A DNA stretch of 64,000 nucleotides from Micromonospora sp. 15K316 (lineage in GTDB: Bacteria; Actinomycetota; Actinomycetes; Mycobacteriales; Micromonosporaceae): NCBI RefSeq assembly GCF_004348525.1, contig NZ_SMKG01000006.1, positions 22,114-86,113 on the forward strand, given 5' to 3'. Made by a program: the position numbers and the translations under genes. Under the pieces are notes generated by a model that had not been told where the DNA came from, did no database searches, and saw only the letters and a list, made by a program, of their open reading frames with translations. Shown one piece after another: positions 1-8,503 of this stretch. Every line of letters begins with the position of its first letter. Position 1 is the stretch's first letter.

Positions 1-244
1 TGGGCGAGCCGGTCCGTTGACCGGACCTGGTGGCCACCGGAGCGCACTGGCCCATGGACCGGGAGACGGGCCGCCTGCGGGCAGGCTGTCGTGCACACCG
101 ACCTCACGAGCCGGGTGGCGACGTCGCCGCCAAACTGGTGGCGCGTCTGGTGGCCGATCACCGCATCGCCACAGGGATGCGCTGATCAGTCCCGTGACCG
201 CCCGGCCGGGCAGTCGCAGCCGTCATGACGCAGCTTCTTCGGAC

Positions 245-540
245 TCAGCTCTGGTGAGGCTCTTGCCGGTTCGGCCATGCGTGCTTGACGAGTGCGGAGA
301 TGCGCGCGTTGGAGGGGGCCTGTCCGTCAGTCGGGATGACCGGCAGACGGTGATTGCTTGGCGGGCGCGATATGAGATCGGCGGGAACGAGCTGGTAGCC
401 GTATGGTGGCCGGCCGCCGAGATGCCGGCCCTGCAACTCGGCTTGAGCGCGCATGGCCGCGGTCGTGCGGTGCCGGGCCCGGGACACCTCCCGCTGCGGG
501 TGTACGCCCAGCGGCGCGCATCAGAGCTGGCGCACGGGTT
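245..540 (-). pseudogene. serine recombinase remnant
   Basis: This stretch encodes an internal piece of a large serine recombinase, an enzyme that cuts and rejoins DNA through a serine. In one frame it reads GVHPQREVSRAR, then TTAAMRAQAELQGR and LGGRPPYGYQLV, which is the conserved stretch just after the resolvase catalytic domain in actinobacterial serine recombinases. There is no catalytic N-terminus and no DNA-binding C-terminus, and the reading degenerates to unrelated sequence before the stop. It is therefore a scar of a lost mobile element or integrase. The homology call rests on remembered family motifs; the truncation is seen directly. Confidence 0.6.
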
Positions 541-1098
541 CTCAGAAGGACCTAGGAATCAGCATCACCTCGCCGCGCCTGCTGTAGCCCTCATGATCGG
601 CAGTTGCAGGAGGGCTCGCCGAAAAGCACTGCTGTGGGCGCAACGAAGCGGAGAACGGGGCTCCGCGGATGACGAGTACGGGAAGGGCTTCGCTCCGGTT
701 CGTCACGGTGCAAGTATGAGCTCCGCCCACAGCCTCCTGACCAGCTGAGGCTAGCTCGGTACCGTCCGCAGTCGGGAGGCGCTGGAGTCAACGAAGGCGG
801 CCGCCGGACCGCTGTTGTGGTGTTCTCGTCGGATGTCGGCGTCTCAGCAAGTGCGGGTCGGTCAGCCAGCGGTGGTCGTAGTTCAGGTGGTCCCAGCGGG
901 TCCGCAGCCACTGGCGCCTGGTCGCGCTCGCCGTCCGCGATTGGTACCGCAGCCCATCGGCGAGTTGATGCGCCGCTGCAGCGCGAGGAGCCCCTGGAAG
1001 CTGGTGGCAGATGTAGGTGAACATGTTCGCACGCTCACGGCGCTGGACCACTTCCGCGCATGTCGACAACAGTGCAGGGACGCCATCAGCGTCAGGCT
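541..1098. other. intergenic, no supported gene
   Basis: About 560 bases between the recombinase remnant and the DUF1963 gene. Several overlapping frames are open because of the high GC content, but none has a convincing start, ribosome site and conserved motif together. A minus-strand reading near 788-1000 with tryptophan-rich WLRTRWDHLNYDHRWL looks protein-like but was not recognised and may be part of another decayed gene. Confidence 0.4.
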
Positions 1099-1830
1099 AT
1101 GGAAGACTCGACCGTGATGGATCTTTCGCCTGATGTCCAAGCCATCATCAGGCGTCGGCTGGTGCCGGAGATTGCGGACAGCTTCCTTGCTCTGGCACGG
1201 CCTTCGGTCGGATTTACTGTACGGGCCGAGGCGTCTGTGAGCGGCAGCATGATCGGCGGCGCGCCAAGGACCGGGCCATTCGTGTGGCCTGTCTACCGGG
1301 AAGCGCCGATGTTGTTGCTGGCGCAAGTGGACTGCGCGCAGATGGCTTCGATCCTAGGCGCGGAGTGGTCATTCCCACGCCAGGGGTACCTGCTGTTCTT
1401 TCACGACGAAGAGTTCTCCGCGACCTACGACTACGAGCAGGGCGACGACGGCTGCCAGGTGCTGCACCTGCCGGCCGGGTCCGGAGCAGAAGCGGCCGTC
1501 ACCATGCCCGCACTGCCGCTGGACGCCACCCTGATGCCGTCTCTACCCGACCTGCGGGATGACGCCGACAAGGCGCTGGGCATCCACATCGTCGAGCTGA
1601 TCGATCTGTTGGAGGAGCTTCGGCCGTTGTCGCCGGCATCCCGGCATCGGCTGCTCGGCTACTGCGACACCGATACGTCCCACCCGCCAGGGCACCGGCC
1701 GCTTCTGCAGGTGGAGGCGGAACCGGGTACGGCGTGGGGCGAGGTCGTCAACGTCTCCTTCTGGATTCCAGACGCCGACCTGCGCGCTGGCCGGCTGGAC
1801 CGGGTACGCCGCTGCTATGAAGTGGCCTGA
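1099..1830 (+). CDS. YwqG-like DUF1963 protein
   Basis: The product (about 243 residues) resembles the YwqG/DUF1963 family, cytosolic proteins of unknown biochemical role. Family features visible are the GPFVWP segment, a LLLAQVDCAQ strand, the GYLLFFHDEE motif in the middle (YLLFF is highly typical), and a C-terminal part reading HRLLGYCDTDTSHPPG followed by WGEVVNVSFWIPDADLRAGRLD. The last motif is the usual end of the family, so the gene is complete at its 3' end. An in-frame ATG at 1060 would add 13 residues without homology; ATG 1099 or 1117 is more likely. It stands alone, next to decayed DNA. Confidence 0.75.
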   Translation: MEDSTVMDLSPDVQAIIRRRLVPEIADSFLALARPSVGFTVRAEASVSGSMIGGAPRTGPFVWPVYREAPMLLLAQVDCAQMASILGAEWSFPRQGYLLFFHDEEFSATYDYEQGDDGCQVLHLPAGSGAEAAVTMPALPLDATLMPSLPDLRDDADKALGIHIVELIDLLEELRPLSPASRHRLLGYCDTDTSHPPGHRPLLQVEAEPGTAWGEVVNVSFWIPDADLRAGRLDRVRRCYEVA

Positions 1831-2045
1831 GCAGTCACCCATCGATCGGCGGGAGTCGCGCAGCCCAGCGATGGGTGGCGAGGGTCGCTGGTCCGTGAAT
1901 GGAGGACGGCATCTTGTTGAGCGACGGGATGCACCACGGCCGAAGACCCGGCCTGCCACTCGCGTCTGCTCACCGAGCGCGAACACGGGCGGCCGAGAAC
2001 GTGCGCGATGGTCTGCAGCAGCCCTGGGAAGGCCCACAGGTCGCG

Positions 2046-2513
2046 TCAACTGCTCTCGACCGGCGCAGAGCGGCATCGCTCGACCTGCTTGTCGACCTTC
2101 TCCATAAACCAGCGCATGACCTCGTACGGGACGTCGCGCTCATCAGCGCTGGAAACGCGGATCAGCGGCTCCTGAGTCGGATCCTCGTCAGGCACCACCG
2201 CGATGAGGAAGGCTCGCCCTGGCAGGCGGGTAACGGCGTCCGCGTCGCTGAGCTCCAGGCACCAGGCGTTCACGTCATACGCGAACTGCACCGCGTAGTG
2301 AGCCCCGGCATGCTCCATGTTCTCAGCCACGGCAAGACCGTACATCCATCGGTACAGCCAATCGTTCCCCAGACGCCGACACTGCCGACAACGTCTCTCG
2401 ATGTTCGCGTTTGGGTGTTGGCCGGACGTGCACCGGCACGTCTCGGCATCTGTTGCCGACGTCCGCACCTGTCTGACTGGACCGGCGCTTTCCGGGTTGG
2501 CTGAGCAGCTCAC
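2046..2513 (-). CDS. hypothetical protein
   Basis: An unrecognised protein of up to 155 residues. The C-terminal two thirds look like real soluble protein (EHAGAHYAVQFAYDVNAW, then ALIAVVPDEDP-type strands and an amphipathic end, VPYEVMRWFMEKVDKQVE). The N-terminal third has a Cys/His-rich patch (CRCTSGQH then RRCRQCRRLGND), which could be a small zinc-binding element or part of a longer lost domain. The start is uncertain; internal starts near 2350 would give about 100 residues. It ends 216 bases from the convergent DUF1963 gene. No function is proposed. Confidence 0.45.
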   Translation of the reverse strand: MSCSANPESAGPVRQVRTSATDAETCRCTSGQHPNANIERRCRQCRRLGNDWLYRWMYGLAVAENMEHAGAHYAVQFAYDVNAWCLELSDADAVTRLPGRAFLIAVVPDEDPTQEPLIRVSSADERDVPYEVMRWFMEKVDKQVERCRSAPVESS

Positions 2514-2563
2514 CGGCCGGGTAGTCCATCGCGTCTTGGCCGCCGAAATGCTACGAACAGGAC

Positions 2564-3109
2564 GTGCCTAACTTGAGAAGCTCGGTTCACGCCACATCCC
2601 TGGAGACTCCGCGGCTGAGGCTGCGCCGCTGGCAGAGCGAGGATTTGGACGGGTTCGCCGCGATCAACGCGCAGCCCGAGGTGATGCGCTACATCCATGA
2701 CGGCCGCACCCTGGACCGAGCCGCGACAGCGGAGCGCCTGGTCAATTATCAGCGGCACTGGGAAGCGCACGGCTTCGGCCTCTACGCGGTGGAACTCAAG
2801 GAGACCGGCGAGCTGGCCGGTTTCACCGGATTGGCGGTGCCAACCTTCCTGCCCGAGATCATGCCGGCCGTGGAGATCGGCTGGCGGCTCGGCCGCGTCT
2901 TCTGGGGCCGGGGCCTGGCCACCGAGGCCGCGCAGGCCGTGGTCGCCCACACCCGTGCCGAGCTTGGCCTGCGGCGGCTGGTGAGCATCCACGTCGTCGG
3001 CAACGAGGCCTCCGCGCGGGTGATGGTCAAGTTGGGCATGTCGTTGGAGCGCGAGACGGTGCAGCCGGACACCGGTCGCCAGGTCCGGGTCTACGCGATG
3101 GACCTGTAG
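2564..3109 (+). CDS. RimJ-like GNAT N-acetyltransferase
   Basis: A 181-residue acetyltransferase of the GNAT fold, of the RimJ/RimL-like subgroup that moves an acetyl group from acetyl-CoA to an amine on a protein or small molecule. The N-terminal strand LETPRLRLRRW, the core EIGWRLGRVFWGRGLATEAA (acetyl-CoA pyrophosphate loop R/Q-x-x-G-x-G/A, here as WGRGLATEA) and the NEASARVMVKLGM motif are all present in the right order. Length is normal. GTG at 2564 is preceded by AGGA at good spacing. Transcription ends at a strong hairpin shared with the convergent hydrolase gene. The substrate cannot be told. Confidence 0.9.
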   Translation: MPNLRSSVHATSLETPRLRLRRWQSEDLDGFAAINAQPEVMRYIHDGRTLDRAATAERLVNYQRHWEAHGFGLYAVELKETGELAGFTGLAVPTFLPEIMPAVEIGWRLGRVFWGRGLATEAAQAVVAHTRAELGLRRLVSIHVVGNEASARVMVKLGMSLERETVQPDTGRQVRVYAMDL

Positions 3110-3263
3110 GACAGCAGCGAGACCCCCGCCCGCCGAGCGGACGGCGGCGAGGTGTCCTTCCCGTCGAACGGCTCGTCGCTCCACCGCCACCAGCCTCGTC
3201 ACCGTCGAGATGGAGGAGGAACTCAGGGACCTGCTCGAAGTAGCGGTGCGCCGGGAGGTTCCG

Positions 3264-3300
3264 GCCACCGGTCCGCCGGATGATCTGGCGGACCGGTGGC
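3264..3300. terminator. bidirectional hairpin terminator
   Basis: A perfect 14-bp stem (GCCACCGGTCCGCC pairing with GGCGGACCGGTGGC) with a 9-base loop lies between the convergent acetyltransferase and hydrolase genes. There is no U tract, which is usual in GC-rich actinobacteria. Confidence 0.8.
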
Positions 3301-3339
3301 GGAGCGGCGCGAAGGCCGTGCGACGCGGATGGCGACCGG

Positions 3340-4029
3340 TTAGCGGGACCGGATGATCTCGTCGACCAGCGCGGCGAGCTTCTCCGGCGCGGCCAGGAAG
3401 GCAGAGTGGCCGCCGGGCCAACGGCGGGTGGTGGTGGCGTGTGCCGACATCGTCTCCTGCAGCGCGGTCGGGAGGATGCGGTCGTCCTCGCAGACTACGT
3501 AGGTGGACGGGATGTCGTGCCACGCGGCCCGGGTCACCGTGCCGGTGAACGACAGCAGGCTCTGCTCGACCAGGTCGGCGACCGCCCGGGCGGCCACGTC
3601 CTCGGGTACATCGTGGTAGAGCGCGGAACCCGGATTCTCGGGCAGCGGGAAGAGGCCGCTGGTGTCGGCGGGCACTTCCATCCCGTGCCGGCTGTACATC
3701 GACTCGCCGTCGTCGAGCAGGTACGCGGCCAGGAAGATCAGATGGGAGGCATTGCCGGCACCGGTCAGGCCCTGGGCGGTGGGGATGCCACCGTACGAGT
3801 GGGCGAGTACGACCGCCGGGCCGTCGATGGCGGCCACCTCGTTCCGGATCACCTCGGCGTCGTCATACATCGACGCGGTCGGGTTCGTGCCGGAACTCGG
3901 CAGCGCGGCGACCCGGGTCTCGTACCCGAGTGCGGCGAGTGCGGCGCGGGTGGCGTCCCAGGTCGAGGGGCGGTGCCAGGCGCCGTGCACGAGCACGATC
4001 ACCGGCCGCCCCGCGTTTCCGTCAGTCAT
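3340..4029 (-). CDS. alpha/beta hydrolase
   Basis: A 229-residue cytosolic hydrolase of the alpha/beta fold. The oxyanion-hole strand VIVLVHGAWHRPSTW, nucleophile elbow LAHSYGG (Ser), acid segment VCEDDRILP and the late GGHSAFLAAP (His) give a complete Ser-Asp-His triad. It belongs to the small esterase/salicylate-esterase-like group common in actinobacteria; the substrate is unknown. The gene is monocistronic: a strong terminator lies downstream and a pair of short palindromes lies in its upstream region, which suggests repressor control. Confidence 0.88.
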   Translation of the reverse strand: MTDGNAGRPVIVLVHGAWHRPSTWDATRAALAALGYETRVAALPSSGTNPTASMYDDAEVIRNEVAAIDGPAVVLAHSYGGIPTAQGLTGAGNASHLIFLAAYLLDDGESMYSRHGMEVPADTSGLFPLPENPGSALYHDVPEDVAARAVADLVEQSLLSFTGTVTRAAWHDIPSTYVVCEDDRILPTALQETMSAHATTTRRWPGGHSAFLAAPEKLAALVDEIIRSR

Positions 4030-4085
4030 TCTTTGTCCTCTTCGAAACCCGGGTCCGCAGGGGTGCGGACGCCTTCGTCATACAT

Positions 4086-4121
4086 AGTGTCAGACACAGT
4101 GTCCGACAGAGTGCCTGAGGC
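4086..4121. promoter_or_regulatory. tandem palindromic operator
   Basis: Upstream of the minus-strand hydrolase are two 9-bp palindromes, TGTCAGACA (4088-4096) and TGTCCGACA (4100-4108), 12 bases apart, followed by a weaker third copy (AGTGCCTGAGGC). Together they form three near-repeats of a 12-base unit beginning AGTG. The arrangement looks like a binding site for a dimeric repressor such as a TetR or MarR protein. No regulator gene is adjacent, so the partner is unknown. Confidence 0.5.
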
Positions 4122-4754
4122 GCCGCCCATGGGGCATGTCACGAGGCCCGCCTCGGCGTAGTCCGACGGTCCGGATCATGTGGGACGACCTGGCCGCGCC
4201 GTTCAGCTCCGACGCCAAGATCCTGACCGGCGGGTCTCGTTCACGATCCGAAGGAATTCGCCCGCACGGTCCGCGACCTCGTCCGCGCCGCACCGTCGAT
4301 CCGGACAGGGGCACACGCCGGAGATCGAGAGCTTGGGGCGGGGGAGGCATGCGGGATCCGGCGATGGAAGACCTGTTGCCCTTCCCCGTCGGGCCGGGCG
4401 CGGCGAGGCGCAGCCAGGGTCGGCCGAACACCACGAGGCTGCGGGGAGATGTCTGTCACTCGGGCCGGCGCTCGGCGCAACCGACGCCAGCTGATCGTCG
4501 CGACGTCTCGGCTTGGGACACCGCGACCGTGCGGGTGTGGGAGTGGCAGGATGTATCGGCGCTTCGTACGAAAGAGGGGCCGCTGGACTACGTCATGCTC
4601 GGCCGTTACGACGAAGTCGATGCTGTCGATCAGCCGTAACAGCGCGTTGACGCGCACCCGATCCGCCGCGTCCAGCGCGGCGGGGGTGAGCCACTGCCGG
4701 CCGGCGACGCCGAAGAGAGCCGCAACGTGCGGGTGCAGGCCTTGTTGGGCCGGC
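4121..4754. other. decayed DNA, possible IS110-like scrap
   Basis: About 630 bases with no intact gene. On the minus strand around 4600-4730 one frame reads HVAALFGVAGRQWLTPAALD and then VNALLRLIDSIDFVV, which weakly recalls the middle of IS110-family transposases (the GRxWL ... LL..D pattern). It is too short and too degraded to be sure. Confidence 0.3.
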
Positions 4755-5190
4755 ACCCGCACGTGTCGGCGGTCCAGGCGCTCCACGCAGTGAGGACCTC
4801 GGCGGCCCGCTCACCGGGGAAGAAGAGCGCGCCGCCATGGATTCAGTCGACCGGGAAGAGGTCGACCTCCAGCGCGGTGACGACGCCGAGGTTTCCCTTC
4901 CCGCCGCGTAGCGCCCAGAACGGATCCGGCTCGCTCTCCGCTCACCACACGCAGCTCGCCGTCCGCAGTGACCACCTCGATGCGGCGCACATGGTCGGCG
5001 GCGTGGCCGAACGTCCGACCGATTGGGCTGAGCCCGCCGCCGAGGGTGTAGCTGACCGCGCCGACAGTGGGGGCCGAGCCGTTCAGCGACGCCAGGCCGT
5101 GCTTGGTGGCCTCGTCGATGTCCTGCTGCCAGCCACTCCGGCCCCGATTCGGGCGGTGCGCCGTTTCGCTGCGGTGGGGCAATGTCGCCG
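4755..5190 (-). pseudogene. FAD-linked oxidase (BBE-type) remnant
   Basis: The FAD-binding core of a berberine-bridge/6-hydroxynicotine-oxidase-like flavoprotein is recognisable but broken. In order, going down the minus strand: RRTARIGAG, frameshift, WQQDIDEATKHGLASLNGS, AVSYTLGGGLSPIGRTFG, ADHVRRIEVVTADGELR, frameshift, [27 protein letters not shown], an in-frame TGA, then IHGGALFFPGERAAEV. Two frameshifts and one stop show genuine decay, and both gene ends are missing. The preserved GGGLS and [13 protein letters not shown] motifs are diagnostic for the FAD_binding_4 domain. Confidence 0.75.
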
Positions 5191-5243
5191 GTCACGATGG
5201 GGCTGCACCGGCGGTGAATGGCAGCGCTGCCGTCGCGTGGCGT

Positions 5244-6029
5244 CTACCAGGTGGCGTGGGCCAGCCAGGAGAGTAACCGGTCGGCGGTCTGCCGCCAGCC
5301 GGGCTCCAGGATCATGCTGTGCGCCTTTCCCGGCAGGAAGAGGTAGTCGGCACCGAAGTAATCGGCGCTGCGCCGCACAACGTCGGCCGGCACGACGATG
5401 TCGTTCTCGGCGCCGACCATCAGCATAGGGCCGCCGAGTCGGGTTCGGTCCACGCTGATCGCGCCACCTGAGGCGACCTCCCAGACCGCCTTGGGCGACT
5501 CGTTCGGCATCAGCGAGTGGTAGCGGCGCGCGTCCTTTTCGGTGCAGCCACTGAGGAACCAGTCGTATGCCATCTCGTACGGCATCGGTGGGAACGGCTT
5601 GGTCATGTCGATCGGCACCGGCATCGGCTCGTTCCCCACCTCCTGGCAGGCGATCGGCGCGAGCAGGATCTGGGCCACGACGTCGTGGGATTCGGCGTAT
5701 TTCTGTACCGCTATCGCGCCCATGCTGTGCGCGATCAGGACCGGCGCCTCTGCGGCGTGGGCGACGACCGTCCCCAATTCCTCGGTCACCTCCTGGATCG
5801 AACGCTGGACGAACTGTTCCTCCGGCAGCTCCTTCGAGCCGTTGTGGTTGAACCAGCTGAAGGCGTAGCAATGCCGGCCGGTTGCGGCGAAGTAGGGCAG
5901 CCAGTTCTCCCAGAGCCAGCTGCCGTGGCTGCCGCCGTGTACGAAGACGATGGGAGCAGCGACCGGCTCGCCTTGGGGGGCGGCATGCTCGATGAACACG
6001 CCGTCGATCTGCCGCTGGTGGATCTGCAC
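5244..6029 (-). CDS. alpha/beta hydrolase
   Basis: A 261-residue alpha/beta hydrolase. Visible motifs are IVFVHGGSHGSWLW (oxyanion loop), LIAHSMGAIAV (Ser nucleophile), VGAENDIVVPA (Asp) and PGKAHSMILEP (His), a complete triad. GTG at 6029 was chosen because GAGAGAGG precedes it at correct spacing; the frame stays open further upstream but runs into the divergent gene. It is divergent from a CGNR-type regulator with a 6-bp-arm inverted repeat in between, so that regulator may control it. The natural substrate cannot be told; lipase- or epoxide-hydrolase-like activity is possible. Confidence 0.88.
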   Translation of the reverse strand: MQIHQRQIDGVFIEHAAPQGEPVAAPIVFVHGGSHGSWLWENWLPYFAATGRHCYAFSWFNHNGSKELPEEQFVQRSIQEVTEELGTVVAHAAEAPVLIAHSMGAIAVQKYAESHDVVAQILLAPIACQEVGNEPMPVPIDMTKPFPPMPYEMAYDWFLSGCTEKDARRYHSLMPNESPKAVWEVASGGAISVDRTRLGGPMLMVGAENDIVVPADVVRRSADYFGADYLFLPGKAHSMILEPGWRQTADRLLSWLAHATW

Positions 6030-6092
6030 AGGTACCTCTCTCGGCCCGCCCGCCGGACGTCGAGTCGGGCTCGACCTCCGGCTTGTTGTGGT

Positions 6093-6112
6093 GTAACCCC
6101 TATACCGGTTAC
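6093..6112. promoter_or_regulatory. inverted-repeat operator
   Basis: Between the divergent hydrolase and CGNR genes lies GTAACC-N8-GGTTAC, a perfect inverted repeat with 6-bp arms and a CTATA-containing centre. It sits 26 bases before the CGNR start, a position suited to control of both promoters. Confidence 0.5.
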
Positions 6113-6137
6113 ATGGCGTGCCGAATATAGTGGGCGC

Positions 6138-6773
6138 ATGTCGACAGCAGCAACGGGGCTGGTCATCTACTCCGCAGAGGGCACGCCGTATGTCTTCGAC
6201 CCCGGCGCGCTGTGCCTGGAACTCCTCCTCACCGGCGGTCCCGGCGAGCTGTCCCGTTACGAGGTGCTCCACGAACCGGACGATCTGGGCCAGTGGCTCG
6301 CACTGTCTCGGCTCGGACTGCCACCGGCCGACCTGCGGGTGAGCCCCGACGACCTGCGGAGTGTGCACCGGCTCCGGGGCGCGCTCTGGCAACTGGCCCG
6401 GAACACCGCCCGCGGCGAACCTCGCCGGGCCGAGGACGTGGCCGAGATCAACCGGGTGGCGATGGAGTCGCCGCTGGTGCCGCAACTCGCGCTGAACGTC
6501 AGCTCGACCTGGCGGCTTCCGGCCAGCGGGGCACAGGTCCTGTCCACCATTGCCCGGGACGCCGTTGACCTCTTCAGTGGCGAGCTAGCCACCCGAATCC
6601 GGGAATGCGGAGACCCCGACTGCTATTTGATCTTCCTGGACACCTCGGCGCCGCGACGCCGGCGTTGGTGCTCGATGGAGACATGTGGCAACCGCAACAA
6701 GGTCCGGGCACTGCGTAGCCGACGCAGTGCCCGGACACCAACGCCGGCTACCCCGGGTAGCCGGACGACCTGA
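6138..6773 (+). CDS. CGNR zinc-finger protein
   Basis: A 211-residue protein of the ABATE/CGNR family, thought to be stress-related transcription regulators. The N-terminal part (LCLELLLTGGPG then LRRLRGALWQLA-type helices) matches the ABATE domain and the C-terminus holds the zinc motif: Cys residues in RECGDPDC and in WCSMETCGNRNKV. The 'CGNR' tetrad itself is present. The ATG at 6138 is the only start compatible with the divergent promoter region. The natural role is unproven, but the shared upstream palindrome suggests it controls itself and the hydrolase beside it. Confidence 0.88.
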   Translation: MSTAATGLVIYSAEGTPYVFDPGALCLELLLTGGPGELSRYEVLHEPDDLGQWLALSRLGLPPADLRVSPDDLRSVHRLRGALWQLARNTARGEPRRAEDVAEINRVAMESPLVPQLALNVSSTWRLPASGAQVLSTIARDAVDLFSGELATRIRECGDPDCYLIFLDTSAPRRRRWCSMETCGNRNKVRALRSRRSARTPTPATPGSRTT

Positions 6774-6778
6774 CTCAC

Positions 6779-7093
6779 ATGGCGGAGATCGACATACGGG
6801 ACCAGACACTGCGCCAGGGCCGGGCTGGTGAGCTTGACCGGCGCATCGTCTCCTTCTACGAGCAGCTGCGTGTCCGCTTTCCGGATCATCCGCCGTACGA
6901 CCCGGCGTCGCCCTGGATGTCGGCACCTCTCAACGTCGGCATCGACCATGTGAGCATGAGTATCAGCTACTCACCCCGGGGCAGCGAGGCGGTAGATGTC
7001 GTCTTGGACTTGGCGGAGCGACACGGCCTGGTCGTCTACGACCCTCAAGGTGACGAGGTCACCGGCTTGCGCGGTGACTATGAGGGTGGCTGA
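6779..7093 (+). CDS. hypothetical protein, possibly 5'-truncated
   Basis: A 104-residue unrecognised protein starting five bases after the CGNR stop codon, so probably co-transcribed. The end of the protein (VVDVVLDLAERHGLVVYDPQGDEV) resembles the tail of a widespread actinobacterial hypothetical family that has a longer N-terminal part; here that part is absent or replaced. Whether the gene is intact or a 3' fragment is unclear. Confidence 0.55.
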   Translation: MAEIDIRDQTLRQGRAGELDRRIVSFYEQLRVRFPDHPPYDPASPWMSAPLNVGIDHVSMSISYSPRGSEAVDVVLDLAERHGLVVYDPQGDEVTGLRGDYEGG

Positions 7094-7126
7094 CCACTCT
7101 TCAGATTGGCGAGTTGTCTCGCCCTT

Positions 7127-8401
7127 CTAGCGTAGGTCGACCTCGACCTGGTGCTCCGCGAGCATGTCGAGCAGGTAGTCCATGGTGGTCGCGGGATGCA
7201 GCAGGCGTCGGTCGTAGTCGGCGACGAGGTGGGCGCGGGCGGTGGCCGAGTCGTGCCACACCAAGCGAAATGGTGTCCGTGCGCCGAATCCGCCGGTGAG
7301 GCAGTCGTGGAGGGCGTTGAGGTTCCAGCCGAAGTAGCCGCCGGGGCCGCTGATCGCCTCGCCGATGGCGCAGTAGAACCCTTCGATGTCGGTGATGAAT
7401 CGGCCGTCGAGGTCGTAGGTGGTGCCGGGCGGCCGGTCCGGCGTACTGGATCGGTGGGCGAGCGCTGCTCCGGCCCACTGGTGGCGCAGGTCGCGGTCGT
7501 ACCCGGCCCAGAGGTTCTTCTCAGTGGGCTGGCCGGTGTACCAGTGCTCAAGAACACGGAGCAGCCCTGCTGGTAGGGACTCCTGCGGGTCGCTGTCGAC
7601 GGTCACGTCGAGGAGCCCGGCACCGTACCGCGATGGCTCGCTGGCCTGGATCGTTCCGGACACCACAGCGCCGATCACCCGATTGGTCGAACCGTCGGCG
7701 GCGACCATGTGAACCTCGCCCTGGATCCGGCGTCGGCGGAGGCTCGCCTTGGTCGACTGCCCGACCGAGTTCAACGCGGCAAGGAGCGGTGGTTCCGGTC
7801 GGCAGCCGAGGAGCCGGACCTGCGGCACCGGTGGTGCGGCCTGCTCGCGGAACACGCCAATGACGTCTCGACAGGTCCCATACGACCGCTCGTCCGGGCC
7901 AAGGAGGACGAACTCGGTGACGTCGCCGGGACGTGTCACCGCCTCGGTGCGGTCGTAGACGTGGACGAACCCCTCGAGGTCGAGGTTCACGGTTTCCGGC
8001 ATCGTTATGTTCGGCCGTTGGGCGATGACGACGACGTCGGCGAGGTACTCGCCCCACCAGCCGGGCGGGATGCCTGGCGGTGGGGGAGGCGCCGTTATCC
8101 AGACGGCGTCGAGCCAGGCTCTTTCGGTGCCGAGCGCTTCGGCGGGTAGCCGGTCGAGCAGTTCGGCGAGCGCGCCAGCCGGGGTGCAGCCGACGAGCGT
8201 GAACTGCTCCCGCGGCCGGGGCGGCAAATCGACGAACAGTCCTTCGATTTCCGCACACAGCGCCAGCGGTTCGTCGGTCTCGCAGGACCAGTCGAGGCCG
8301 ACCTCGCCGAGGAGTAGCCAGCGCGGGCGATCGGGATGCTTCCACGTCCACCGCCGCTGCTCCGGCGGAAGGTCGGCACCCGGACCAGCGCTCGTCGTCA
8401 C
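7127..8401 (-). CDS. protein with C-terminal barstar-like domain
   Basis: A 424-residue soluble protein. The last 90 residues match the barstar family (barnase inhibitor): YDLDGRFITDIEGFYCAIGE, GYFGWNLNALHDCLTGG, FRLVWHDSATARAHL and a final VEVDLR strand. Barstars bind and block ribonuclease toxins; the GxNLNALxDxL helix is the family hallmark. The first 330 residues form no domain I recognise, with repeated acidic loops and a WTWKHPDRPRWLLLG start. The gene faces the small 6779 gene tail to tail. No RNase toxin gene is adjacent, so it could be an orphan immunity protein or a domain fusion with another job. Confidence 0.8.
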   Translation of the reverse strand: MTTSAGPGADLPPEQRRWTWKHPDRPRWLLLGEVGLDWSCETDEPLALCAEIEGLFVDLPPRPREQFTLVGCTPAGALAELLDRLPAEALGTERAWLDAVWITAPPPPPGIPPGWWGEYLADVVVIAQRPNITMPETVNLDLEGFVHVYDRTEAVTRPGDVTEFVLLGPDERSYGTCRDVIGVFREQAAPPVPQVRLLGCRPEPPLLAALNSVGQSTKASLRRRRIQGEVHMVAADGSTNRVIGAVVSGTIQASEPSRYGAGLLDVTVDSDPQESLPAGLLRVLEHWYTGQPTEKNLWAGYDRDLRHQWAGAALAHRSSTPDRPPGTTYDLDGRFITDIEGFYCAIGEAISGPGGYFGWNLNALHDCLTGGFGARTPFRLVWHDSATARAHLVADYDRRLLHPATTMDYLLDMLAEHQVEVDLR

Positions 8402-8503
8402 GCCGCGACCCTACAAGCCGGATGCGTCGTGCCCGATAGCCTGATCATGGTACGAAGCATGCGCCCCAGGTTCGTCGCAACTCCCTCCTCGCCTCGTGCC
8501 AGC

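Noticed and set aside
17..748. Open frame of 243 codons on the plus strand at the left edge
   Set aside because: It lacks any recognisable motif and overlaps the recombinase remnant, which has the better reading on the other strand. Arg/Pro/Ala-rich composition is typical of a shadow frame in GC-rich DNA.
788..1069. Minus-strand reading with a Trp-rich end
   Set aside because: Protein-like in parts but unrecognised, with no start signal; recorded only as possible decayed DNA.
3178..3343. Short plus-strand reading (VEMEEELRDLLEVAVRREVP)
   Set aside because: Looks like a gene start but runs through the terminator hairpin and soon ends; more likely a chance open frame.
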